64,000 bases of DNA. It comes from Pseudomonas massiliensis. Lineage in GTDB: Bacteria > Pseudomonadota > Gammaproteobacteria > Pseudomonadales > Pseudomonadaceae. A program made the translations under genes and the position numbers. Shown piece after piece: positions 26,684 through 34,743 of this stretch; positions within the stretch are counted from its first letter, which is position 1; every line of letters starts with the position of its first letter. The notes below the pieces were generated by a model. It saw only the letters and a program-made list of their open reading frames with translations. It made no database searches and was not told the origin of the DNA. The stretch is from positions 1,798,001-1,862,000 of the forward strand of contig NZ_CCYK01000007.1 in assembly GCF_000826105.1 (NCBI RefSeq), given 5' to 3'.

Positions 26684-28995
26684 AACCTCCGGGGCGCCAG
26701 GGTTGGCGCATCCTGCTGCTGCTATTCATCCTGATCGCGGGGCTTGCCGCCACGCCCAGCGCGTCTGGCCAGGCGGCGACCGTGTACGCCCGCTTGCAGA
26801 CTGCCATGGCGGTGCTTGCCCTGGGCGAAGCCGACGCGGTACTGGCCAGCGGCGATGCCGGGGCCGCCCGGCTGGGGCAGAGTCCGCCCGAAGGCCATGA
26901 GCGAGCGACCTTCCTGGCGCCTGTAGGCCCGTTGGGGGCCAGCGAAGCCCGATGGGTTGCCCCGGCTTTCGGGGTCGCCGGCATCATGCTTGGGCTGGCG
27001 CTGCTCTGGATTCACCTGCTCAAGCGCCAGGTCTATAAACGCCGCCAGGCCGAGCAAGCCTTGAAGGATCAACTGGAATTCATGCGGGTCATGATCGACG
27101 GCACCCCGCATCCGGTCTATGTACGTGACCGGGAGGGTCGCTTGCTCAATTGCAATGCCAGCTACCTGCAAGCCCTTGGCGTGAGTTACAAGGAGGTGGT
27201 CGGCCAGGCGGTCACGCGCATTCCCTTGACCGAGGCGCAGGCCCGGGAATACGAGACCCTGTACCAGAAGGTGATCCGCGACGGCGAGCCGATCGTGGAG
27301 GATCGTCATCTTCATCTGCAAAGCGGCAGGCGGATGACGGTGCTGCACTGGATGCTCCCGTACCGGGCCAGCAATGGCAGCATCGTCGGGCTTATCGGCG
27401 GCTGGATCGACATCACCGAGCGGCAGCGCCTGTACGACGCGCTGGAAGCAGCCAAGGAGGAAGCCGACAGCGCCAACCGGGCCAAGTCCCGCTTCCTCGC
27501 CGCCGCCAGCCACGAAATCCGCACGCCCATGAACGCGGTGCTGGGCATGTTGGAGCTGGCCTTGCGCAAGGCCGAGACCGGCGAGCTGGATACCCTGGCG
27601 CTGCGAGTGGCGTCGGAATCGGCGAGCAGCCTGCTCGAACTGCTTAGCGACATCCTCGACATCAGCCGTATCGAAGCAGGCCACCTGACTCTGAACCCAC
27701 GTCCGGTACAGGTAGATGCCTTGGCGCGACAGGTAGTCCAGCTCTACCAAGTACGTGCGCGCGAGAGGAAACTAGCCTTGCGGCTGGAGGCGCAGAGCGA
27801 CATGGCCTGGGGCGTGCTGCTCGATCCGCTGCGGTTTCAGCAGGTGCTTGGCAACCTGCTCAGCAACGCCATCAAGTTCACCCGGGAAGGAGGCGTTCGG
27901 GTTCGCCTGGCCGGCGAGGCGACGGCAAGCGAGCTGACGGTTCGGCTGGTGGTCGAGGACACCGGCATAGGCATACCACAAGGTGATCTGCAGCGTCTTT
28001 GTCAGCCGTATCAACAGGCGGGAAATCATCAGCTCTCCGGGCGGGCGGGCGCCGGGCTGGGCCTGTCCATCACCCATCATCTGTGTCGCATCATGGGTGG
28101 CCAGTTGTCGCTGCACAGCCGGGAAGGCGAGGGCACGCGGGTGGAGGCCCTGATGCGCCTGCCAATCTGCGAGGTGATCGCCCCGGAGCCGGCATCGGCC
28201 TCACCCAGTGTTGCACAGGCCAGCCTGAACATCCTGGTGGTGGACGACCATGAGCCCAACCGGCTTTTGCTGGCACAGCAGCTCAGCTACCTTGGACACC
28301 GGGTGGTGGTCGCCGGGGACGGCGCGCAGGGCTTGCGAGAATGGTGCGGGCGGGGCGGCTTCGACGCGGTCATCTGCGATTGTGAAATGCCAGGGCTGGA
28401 CGGCTACGATCTGGCTCGCGCGATCCGCCTCGAGGAGCACCGCAAGGGCCTGACCAGGTGCCGCCTGCTGGCGTACACCGCTGACGTGGGCGGCGCCCCG
28501 CGCGCCCGTTGCCGCGAAGTCGGCTTCGATGACTGTCTGACCAAGCCCCTAGGGCTGGACAGCCTGGCGGCGGCCCTGGCGCCTCGGTCCGATGATTCCA
28601 GGGCCGACCCTCAGGCTCAGGCCTCAGCCCAGGGGGCCGAGGCCTTGCTCGCCCTGGCCGGTGGTTGCGCGGCTTCGGCCCGCCGCCTGCGGGAAAGCCT
28701 GCTCAAGGCTCTGCAGCAGGACGAACAACGCTTGCGCACGCTCCCCGCCGTCTGCCCGGAGATCGACGATGTGGTGCACCGGATCAAGGGTGGCGCGCGC
28801 ATCGTGGGGGCGGTGGCCTTGGTGAAGTGCTGCGAAGCGGTGGAGCGAGACGAGCGCCCGGTGGAGGAGCTGTTGATGGAGATGGAGGCCTTGCAGCGGC
28901 AATTGCGCCAGATGCGGTTCAGCCCAGCGTCAACAGGCGAGCCTCAGGCCCCGTCGGGCCCGTCTCCAGCAACGCAACCGAAACCGGCAGCTTGA
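26677..28995 (+). CDS. BvgS/EvgS-type hybrid histidine kinase with a truncated periplasmic sensor
   Basis: A 772-residue membrane kinase starting at GTG behind an AGGAGG site. Order: signal peptide (1-32), a periplasmic stretch of only about 60 residues, membrane helix near 96-115, PAS (about 126-250), HisKA with H279 in SHEIRTPMN, HATPase with DTGIGIP and GAGLGLSI, receiver with D568 (CDCEMPG), and an Hpt domain with H701 (VVHRIKGG). Relatives carry two SBP_bac_3 Venus-flytrap domains here. The remaining TAMAVLALGEADAVLASGDA looks like a leftover piece of one, so the input domain has been largely deleted. The 3' end overlaps a convergent phosphodiesterase gene by 77 bases. Confidence 0.88.
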   Translation: MLKPPGRQGWRILLLLFILIAGLAATPSASGQAATVYARLQTAMAVLALGEADAVLASGDAGAARLGQSPPEGHERATFLAPVGPLGASEARWVAPAFGVAGIMLGLALLWIHLLKRQVYKRRQAEQALKDQLEFMRVMIDGTPHPVYVRDREGRLLNCNASYLQALGVSYKEVVGQAVTRIPLTEAQAREYETLYQKVIRDGEPIVEDRHLHLQSGRRMTVLHWMLPYRASNGSIVGLIGGWIDITERQRLYDALEAAKEEADSANRAKSRFLAAASHEIRTPMNAVLGMLELALRKAETGELDTLALRVASESASSLLELLSDILDISRIEAGHLTLNPRPVQVDALARQVVQLYQVRARERKLALRLEAQSDMAWGVLLDPLRFQQVLGNLLSNAIKFTREGGVRVRLAGEATASELTVRLVVEDTGIGIPQGDLQRLCQPYQQAGNHQLSGRAGAGLGLSITHHLCRIMGGQLSLHSREGEGTRVEALMRLPICEVIAPEPASASPSVAQASLNILVVDDHEPNRLLLAQQLSYLGHRVVVAGDGAQGLREWCGRGGFDAVICDCEMPGLDGYDLARAIRLEEHRKGLTRCRLLAYTADVGGAPRARCREVGFDDCLTKPLGLDSLAAALAPRSDDSRADPQAQASAQGAEALLALAGGCAASARRLRESLLKALQQDEQRLRTLPAVCPEIDDVVHRIKGGARIVGAVALVKCCEAVERDERPVEELLMEMEALQRQLRQMRFSPASTGEPQAPSGPSPATQPKPAA

Positions 28996-29374
28996 AACGC
29001 CGAGGCCCGGCGCTACCAGGGTTGACGAAAAGCACGCCGCCCTTGGTCTGGAGCAATGGCTTGTGAGAATGCCCGGTCACCACAACCCGAACCGAATCGG
29101 GCAGTACCTTGGGCACATGGGCCATCTCATGGGTGAGATAGACCGCCCAGTTGCCGAAGGGGATCAGCAGGTGGTCAGGCAGGCCATCGGCCCATGGCAG
29201 GCCACGGTCATTGTTCCCCCGCACTATGTGCAGAGGGGCCAGTTTGCGGAGGTCGCGAAGAATCTCGGGTTTGCCGATGTCCCCGGCGTGGATCAACTGC
29301 TCGCATCCCCGCAGGGCTACGATAGCCTCGGGGCGAAGCAGGCCATGGGTGTCGGCGATAATCCCGATTTTCAT
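28919..29374 (-). CDS. YfcE/MJ0936-type metallophosphoesterase
   Basis: A 151-residue calcineurin-like phosphodiesterase. Metal-binding motifs are IIADTHG (residues 4-10), HAGDIG, GNNDRG, and GHSHKPLLQ with the closing NPGSAGPRR. Members hydrolyse phosphodiesters in vitro; the cellular substrate is usually unknown. The ATG at 29374 begins the family-typical MKIGIIADTHG; the much longer frame to 29977 is antisense to copD. The last 77 bases overlap the end of the hybrid-kinase gene on the other strand. Confidence 0.88.
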   Translation of the reverse strand: MKIGIIADTHGLLRPEAIVALRGCEQLIHAGDIGKPEILRDLRKLAPLHIVRGNNDRGLPWADGLPDHLLIPFGNWAVYLTHEMAHVPKVLPDSVRVVVTGHSHKPLLQTKGGVLFVNPGSAGPRRFKLPVSVALLETGPTGPEARLLTLG

Positions 29375-29409
29375 GGTCGAGTTCCTCTCGTGTAGACAGT
29401 GGCCGAGGC

Positions 29410-30255
29410 TCACGCCACGGGCGACAGCGTGCCCAGGAACGCCACCGCTATCAGCGCCAGCAAGCCGCAGCCCCATTCGAGCCCCAGGGTCAGTCGCAAG
29501 TTCGCCGGCGCTGCCATCGCGGCATGCCTGCGGTGCCACAGGGCCAGCGCCAGCATGCCCGCCACGGCCAGCAGCTTGAGCGCCAGTACCCCCGTGTAGG
29601 CACCGGCACTTGGGATCAAGACGCCTGTCACCAGCCAGAGGTTGATCAGCCCGCTGATGGCCATCGCCCATACCAGGCCGACCCCGTACCGGCCGAAGGC
29701 AAGAGCCAGGCGTGCCGGTTGTAGCCCGCGTGGTTGGGCCGCTATCCAGGCGAGCAGGCCCAGGGCGCCGAACCAGCCACCCACGGCGGCCAGGTGCACC
29801 AGTTGGTTCAGGGCTACCAAGGTGCCTAGCAGCCCTTGGCTGACACCGGTATGGCCAACCGGCGCCAAGGTCGCCACGGCCAGTGCGCTCAGTGCCAGTG
29901 CTGGCACCGGCGAGCGTTGGCCGGGCAGGCGCCACCAGACCAGCTGGACCAGGCAGATGACCACGTGAGCGGCCCATACCCGACCGAAGCTGGTATCAGA
30001 CAAAAGCGTACGCAGGGTCGGTGCCGCGATGCCGGTACGCCAGCTCCCGGTCATTTCGGCACTGGTTGCCAGGAGCCAGCCGATTGCGCTCAGAAAACCC
30101 AGCAGTGCCACGACACACAGGATCGGGTCCATACGCTGGCGCAGTGCAGGCAATTGAGGCGCGCCCTTGAGCAACAGCGGGCGAAACAGGCTGATCCCGA
30201 ACAGGCTCAGAATGGCGGCGTAGTGAACGAAGCGGAATACAACCAGGGCAGTCAT
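29410..30255 (-). CDS. copD: CopD-family copper import/resistance membrane protein
   Basis: A 281-residue protein with about eight hydrophobic segments and conserved residues of CopD (FRFVHYAAILSLFGISLF at the N-terminus and HTGVSQGLLGTLVALNQLVH centrally, with histidines suited to copper binding). CopD is usually encoded next to the periplasmic copper carrier CopC and works with it in copper uptake or tolerance. No copC is present here; the neighbours are a phosphodiesterase and kguT. The start is ATG at 30255. Confidence 0.85.
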   Translation of the reverse strand: MTALVVFRFVHYAAILSLFGISLFRPLLLKGAPQLPALRQRMDPILCVVALLGFLSAIGWLLATSAEMTGSWRTGIAAPTLRTLLSDTSFGRVWAAHVVICLVQLVWWRLPGQRSPVPALALSALAVATLAPVGHTGVSQGLLGTLVALNQLVHLAAVGGWFGALGLLAWIAAQPRGLQPARLALAFGRYGVGLVWAMAISGLINLWLVTGVLIPSAGAYTGVLALKLLAVAGMLALALWHRRHAAMAAPANLRLTLGLEWGCGLLALIAVAFLGTLSPVA

Positions 30256-30358
30256 GGGTAGGGGTGGTCTGGCCAGTGGGGCGGGCTACTTTAGCAGCCA
30301 TGACCCCACCGGCCAAATCAGGTCCCGCGGGCGCACCGATGTTGCCCTGGCGGACTTG

Positions 30359-31648
30359 TCAGCCATGGGCGGTACGGGGCGCGACTGGCGTGACCGGGGC
30401 CGCTGCATCCCGCTTCGTCAGGCAGAGTGTGAGCACCGCCGACATTGCCAGGGCCGCGCTCATGAGCAGGTAGGAAGCGCCTGGTCCGCCCGTGCTGCCA
30501 TTGAGGTAGCCTACCACCCAGGCGCCGGCGAAGGATCCCAGGGCGCCCATGCTGTTGATCAGCGCCATGGCGCCGCCGGCTACATTGACCGGGAGGATCT
30601 CAGGGACGATGGCGAAGAACGGGCCGTAGGGTGCATACATGCAGGCTCCGGCCAAGGTCAGCAAGGCATAGGACCACCAGAAATGCGTGCTTCCCAGCGC
30701 GTAGGAGCCGTAGAAAGCCAGTGCGGCCAGCAATAGCGGCGGCCAGACGAACGCCTTGCGGCGCTGCAGCCGGTCCGAGCCCCAGGAGCACAGTATCATC
30801 GCCACTACCGCGGCCAGGTAGGGCAGCGCCGACAACCAGCCGGCCTGCACCATGTCCATGTCCTGCCCTTTCTTCAGGATAGAGGGCAGCCAGATGACGA
30901 ACCCATAGACCCCGATGCTCCAGCAGAAATACTGCACTGATAGCAGGACGACCTTGGGTGAGCGGAAGGCTTGGGCATAGTTCTTGACCGGTTTGAAACC
31001 TTGCTGCTCGGCGTCCAGAGCGCTCTCCAGGGCCTGGCGTTGCTGCGCGCTCAACCATTTGGCCTGCGCCGGGCGCTCATCGGCCAGGCGCCACCAGACA
31101 AAGGCCCAGAGTACCGCAGGCAGGCCTTCGATAATGAACATCCAACGCCACGAGTAATGCTGCACCAGATAGCCACTGACCACTGACATCCACAGCATGG
31201 TCACCGGGTTTCCCAGGATGAGGAAGGTATTGGCCCTTGAGCGCTCCGCGCGGGTGAACCAGTGACACAGGTACACCAGCATGGCGGGCATCACGACCGC
31301 CTCGACCACACCGAGGAAGAAGCGTATGGCGATGAGCCAATAGGCATTGGTGACTACGCCGGTCAGGCTGGCCAGACCGCCCCAGAGGATAAGGCTGGCG
31401 AAGATGAGCTTCTTGACGCTGCGCTTTTCTGCGTAGAGGGCGCCAGGTACCTGGAAAAAGAAATAGCCGAGGAAGAAGAGGGCGCCCAGCAATGAAGACA
31501 GCTGGGGCGTGATGTGCAGATCCTCAGCCATGCCCGAAGCCGCGGCGAAGCCGTAGTTGGCGCGGTCAAGGTAGGCCAGGCTGTAGGTGATGAATACCAC
31601 CGGCATCAGATACCACCAGCGACGGCTGGCCAGTTTCAACGTATTCAT
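30359..31648 (-). CDS. kguT: 2-ketogluconate transporter, MFS family
   Basis: A 429-residue major facilitator of the anion:cation symporter group with 12 predicted membrane helices. The N-terminal AYLDRANYGFAAASGMAEDL signature is characteristic of KguT. It imports 2-ketogluconate, formed in the periplasm by glucose/gluconate oxidation. It follows kguK and kguE in the same direction, with a 75-base gap containing a small GC hairpin (31680-31694). GGAGAG precedes the ATG. The kguD gene that usually follows in Pseudomonas is absent; copD lies there instead. Confidence 0.92.
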   Translation of the reverse strand: MNTLKLASRRWWYLMPVVFITYSLAYLDRANYGFAAASGMAEDLHITPQLSSLLGALFFLGYFFFQVPGALYAEKRSVKKLIFASLILWGGLASLTGVVTNAYWLIAIRFFLGVVEAVVMPAMLVYLCHWFTRAERSRANTFLILGNPVTMLWMSVVSGYLVQHYSWRWMFIIEGLPAVLWAFVWWRLADERPAQAKWLSAQQRQALESALDAEQQGFKPVKNYAQAFRSPKVVLLSVQYFCWSIGVYGFVIWLPSILKKGQDMDMVQAGWLSALPYLAAVVAMILCSWGSDRLQRRKAFVWPPLLLAALAFYGSYALGSTHFWWSYALLTLAGACMYAPYGPFFAIVPEILPVNVAGGAMALINSMGALGSFAGAWVVGYLNGSTGGPGASYLLMSAALAMSAVLTLCLTKRDAAAPVTPVAPRTAHG

Positions 31649-31723
31649 GATCGCTCTCCGCGTATTGTTGTAGGTGGGCCCGGCTGCAAGCCGGCCAGGC
31701 GTCGGTGGCCTTCCGGCCCGGTG

Positions 31724-32674
31724 CTACAAGCTCAGCGCCAGCCTCGCCGCTTCCAGTTGCTCACGCCTTGGCAGGCCTTCCATATCGCCCTGGCTCTGTA
31801 CCGCCAGGCTACCGATCCAGTTGCCACGACGGACCGCCTGGGCGAAACCCTGGCCCTCGAGCAGGGCGCTGATGACCCCCACCGCGAAACCGTCGCCGGC
31901 ACCAACGGTGTCGATCACCCGAGCCACTGCGAAGCCTTCCACCACGCCTTCATCCTGAGCGGTCCGGTAATAGGCACCTTCCGGACCCAGCTTGATGGCT
32001 ACGGCTTCCACCCCTCGTTCCAGGTACCAGCCGGCAATGTCGCGAGGCGCTTCCACGCCCGTGAGCATCTGGCCTTCGGCCAATCCGGGCAGCACCCAGT
32101 GGGCCTGGCAGGCGAGTCGATTGACGGTATCGACCATAGTGCGCTGATCAGCCCAGAGGGCAGGGCGTAGGTTGGGGTCGAAGGAGATGCTGTGCCCGGC
32201 TTCGCGCATCTGCCGGATAAGGCTGGCCGAGAGCTCCAGTGCTTGAGGGGACAACGCCGGAGGAATACCAGTGGCATGCAGATGGCGCGCGCGCAGGAGG
32301 CTGGGGTCCAGGTCAGCGACGCTCAACACGCTGGCGGCCGAGCCTTTGCGAAAGTATTCCACCGCCGGGTCGCGCCCGTCCGCCTCGCTGCCTTTGAGCT
32401 GGAAGCCTGTGGGCCGGGCGGGATCCGTGCGCACAAAACGGCAATCCAGGCCTTCGTCCACCAGGGTATCAGTGACGAAGCGGCCCAGTGAATCCTTGCC
32501 GACCCGGCTCAGCCAGGCCACGTTCAACCCCAGGCGGGCCAGGCCGATGGCTACGTTGCTGTCAGCCCCGGCGATGCGTTTGTGAAAGCGTTTCACTCTG
32601 GCCAGTTCGCCGTATTCGTCGGCCACGAACATCGCCATGGTTTCACCGAAGCTGAGAATATCGAACTCAGGCAT
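31724..32674 (-). CDS. kguK: 2-ketogluconate kinase, PfkB family
   Basis: A 316-residue sugar kinase of the ribokinase/PfkB family that phosphorylates 2-ketogluconate to 2-keto-6-phosphogluconate. The N-terminal segment FGETMAMFVADEYG and the C-terminal catalytic signature DTVGAGDGFAVGV, with the catalytic aspartate, are intact. Its start overlaps the kguE stop by 8 bases, so the genes are coupled. Confidence 0.92.
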   Translation of the reverse strand: MPEFDILSFGETMAMFVADEYGELARVKRFHKRIAGADSNVAIGLARLGLNVAWLSRVGKDSLGRFVTDTLVDEGLDCRFVRTDPARPTGFQLKGSEADGRDPAVEYFRKGSAASVLSVADLDPSLLRARHLHATGIPPALSPQALELSASLIRQMREAGHSISFDPNLRPALWADQRTMVDTVNRLACQAHWVLPGLAEGQMLTGVEAPRDIAGWYLERGVEAVAIKLGPEGAYYRTAQDEGVVEGFAVARVIDTVGAGDGFAVGVISALLEGQGFAQAVRRGNWIGSLAVQSQGDMEGLPRREQLEAARLALSL

Positions 32675-33440
32675 GAGCGACCTCCCGCCCCAGGGTGGCC
32701 AGTTCTGCCACGCGCTCAGCCGCTACCCTGCCAGTATCCGCGCCCTCGAGAGGGTACTCGATGGCCCGTACAATGCCTTCAGGGAAGCGGCGAAGCAGAC
32801 GCGCCCAGTCCGCCAGGTCATGACGTTCGGGGGGCACTGCCACCAGCTTGCTTTCCGGGTTCATCCGTACGGCCTTGCAATGGAGATAGTCTACGTACTG
32901 CCCTAGCTGGCCGGCAGCGCCCAGGGCAGACTGGCCTTGCCACTGCCAGTTGCCTATATCGAAGGTCATGCCCACTGGAACCTGGCGGGCCCGCGCGCCC
33001 GCGAAGAACTGCACAAGAGGCTCGATACGACCACCCTGGAAGGTCTGGTCGTTTTCCACCAGCAGCCTTACAGGAGAGCTCTTGAGTTGATCGGCAAGGG
33101 CCTTGAAATCAGCGTTAGGCGTGAAATGGCCAAGAGAGACCTTGAGCCAGCAGGCACCTGCCTCGGAGGCTGCCGCCAGGGCCGTTGCCAACTGGGATTG
33201 CGGGCGGTTGCTGTCGAGCTGCCACAGCTCCAGGGGAGAACTGTATACCAGGGTCAATCCCAGGGCTGAGGCCTGGCGTCGGTAGGCGGCGAGGTCCGCG
33301 TCTGGCTCAAGCAATTCTTCACGCAACTCCACGTGGCTGGCGCCCGCCTGGGCGACCAGCGGCAGGAAACAGGCTTGGCCTTGGGCACGCACAAGGTGCG
33401 CACCGAAGCTGGACAGGCTGATGGAAACGGATGATTGCAT
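32667..33440 (-). CDS. kguE: KguE, TIM-barrel epimerase-like protein of the 2-ketogluconate operon
   Basis: A 257-residue sugar-phosphate isomerase/epimerase (xylose-isomerase-like TIM barrel). Metal-ligand positions are visible in VELREEL, LLVENDQ and FDIGNW. It is the first gene of the kguE-K-T unit; its exact role in 2-ketogluconate use is not settled in the literature. The ATG at 33440 follows AGAGGA, and the start region contains AACAATAAT, another possible Crc/Hfq motif. A PtxS operator lies about 14 bases upstream of the start. Confidence 0.9.
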   Translation of the reverse strand: MQSSVSISLSSFGAHLVRAQGQACFLPLVAQAGASHVELREELLEPDADLAAYRRQASALGLTLVYSSPLELWQLDSNRPQSQLATALAAASEAGACWLKVSLGHFTPNADFKALADQLKSSPVRLLVENDQTFQGGRIEPLVQFFAGARARQVPVGMTFDIGNWQWQGQSALGAAGQLGQYVDYLHCKAVRMNPESKLVAVPPERHDLADWARLLRRFPEGIVRAIEYPLEGADTGRVAAERVAELATLGREVAHA

Positions 33441-33453
33441 TATTGTTATCCTC

Positions 33454-33467
33454 TGAAACCGGTTACA
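33454..33467. promoter_or_regulatory. PtxS operator upstream of kguE
   Basis: TGAAACCGGTTACA (plus strand) matches the known PtxS palindrome TGAAACCGGTTTCA at 13 of 14 positions. It sits between the promoter region and the kguE ribosome site, where a bound LacI-family repressor would block the kguEKT operon until 2-ketogluconate is present. Confidence 0.85.
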
Positions 33468-33516
33468 GGGCCAGTCGAGTTCGCGACTCTTTGCCATCGC
33501 TGGCCCCAGCTTCTGG

Positions 33517-34542
33517 TTAAGCGTAGTGCGTTCTGCGCGGGGTGGAACTGCGCACAATCAGGCGAGCCGGTACGTCTATCTGTCGGCTCGGCCCGGTATC
33601 GCCCCGCAGCCGTCGCAAGAGGCATTCGAACGCCACTCGGCCAATGGCGTCGGTGGGCTGGGCCAGCGCGGTAATCCCGCCACCGACCAGGGGGTACCAG
33701 TCCAAATCGTCGAGTGCGATCAAGCCCACGGTATCGAACGCCTGCACACCCGCCTCGGCCAGTACCAGGGTAGCGGCCAGGGTGGCCACGCCATTGGCGC
33801 AGAAAAGCGCTTGGGGGCCGTTATCAAGGCCCTCTCGAAAATCTTTGAGATCGTCAGCCAGCGACTGCCCGGTGTAGAACACCCGGCCCTTGATGCCCGG
33901 CCTGGCGGCAATGCCTGTCTCGAAGGCCGCACGCCGTTCCGCGCGAGAACTGGCGCCTTCCAGCGGCTCCATGACCAGTGCGATGTCTCGGTAACCTCGC
34001 TCAAGAAGGTGATCCAGGGCTAGCGTCACGGCCGCGCCGTTGTCCAGGCCTACCAGATCGGTACCGAAGGTTTCAAGCTTGCGGTCTATGAGCACCACGG
34101 GCAGCTCACCGCGCAGCGCCTGCAATTGCTCGGCATGCCCGCCAAGCGTGATGAGTATCAGACCTTCGATGTTATAAGCGCGAAGTGCATCCAGCTGTTC
34201 GACTTCGCGGCCTGGATCGCGGTCGGTGTTGCATAGCACCAGCGTGTACCCATGCTGTCGGCACGCCGTCTCGACACCATGCATCACGGCGACGGAGTAG
34301 GGGTTTCGAATATCGGCCACCAGCATCCCGATCAGGCGGGTGCGCCCGCGCTTGAGGCCTCGTGCCATTTGATTGGGGCGATAGCCGAGGGTCGTGATCG
34401 CCTGTTCGATTCTCCCGGCGATGGCTTCTGAGAGCAGACCGCGGTCTTCACCGATGAAACGTGACACGCTGGCCTTGGAGACTCCCGCCTGGCGCGCGAC
34501 ATCTTGCATGGTGACCCTATGACCGGGGGAAAATCGACTCAT
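33517..34542 (-). CDS. ptxS: LacI-family regulator PtxS of 2-ketogluconate genes
   Basis: A 341-residue LacI/GalR repressor with N-terminal helix-turn-helix (VTMQDVARQAGVSKASVSRF), hinge helix (NQMARGLKRGRT region) and a periplasmic-binding-protein-like effector domain. PtxS binds TGAAACCGGTTTCA sites and releases them with 2-ketogluconate. Matching sites lie before kguE and before ptxS itself, which confirms the assignment. It is separated from kguE by 76 bases and transcribed in the same direction. Confidence 0.93.
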   Translation of the reverse strand: MSRFSPGHRVTMQDVARQAGVSKASVSRFIGEDRGLLSEAIAGRIEQAITTLGYRPNQMARGLKRGRTRLIGMLVADIRNPYSVAVMHGVETACRQHGYTLVLCNTDRDPGREVEQLDALRAYNIEGLILITLGGHAEQLQALRGELPVVLIDRKLETFGTDLVGLDNGAAVTLALDHLLERGYRDIALVMEPLEGASSRAERRAAFETGIAARPGIKGRVFYTGQSLADDLKDFREGLDNGPQALFCANGVATLAATLVLAEAGVQAFDTVGLIALDDLDWYPLVGGGITALAQPTDAIGRVAFECLLRRLRGDTGPSRQIDVPARLIVRSSTPRRTHYA

Positions 34543-34577
34543 GGCCTGTCATCCTTGTGGTAGTTGTCTGGACAGGG

Positions 34578-34591
34578 TGAAACCGGTTTCA
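34578..34591. promoter_or_regulatory. PtxS operator upstream of ptxS
   Basis: A perfect TGAAACCGGTTTCA palindrome 36 bases before the ptxS start codon, as expected for autoregulation. It could in principle also affect the divergent GH5 gene that starts at 34744. Confidence 0.88.
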
Positions 34592-34743
34592 GGAAACCCT
34601 AGTTCGCGTGCCGGGTCAAGCTGCCATTGGTCGGGCCAATCACCTCAAGATTTCCCCCTTTCCTACGGAAGTTACAGAAATTACCGGCAGCAATGGCCTC
34701 GTGGTCTCTTTAGCCTGTTGCTTTTCTGCAAAGAGGCGAACCC

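Noticed and set aside
31670-31723. Possible REP element between kguK and kguT
   Set aside because: Only a 6-bp GC stem (CCGGCT/AGCCGG) is present, without the conserved head sequence of Pseudomonas REP elements or a second copy nearby.
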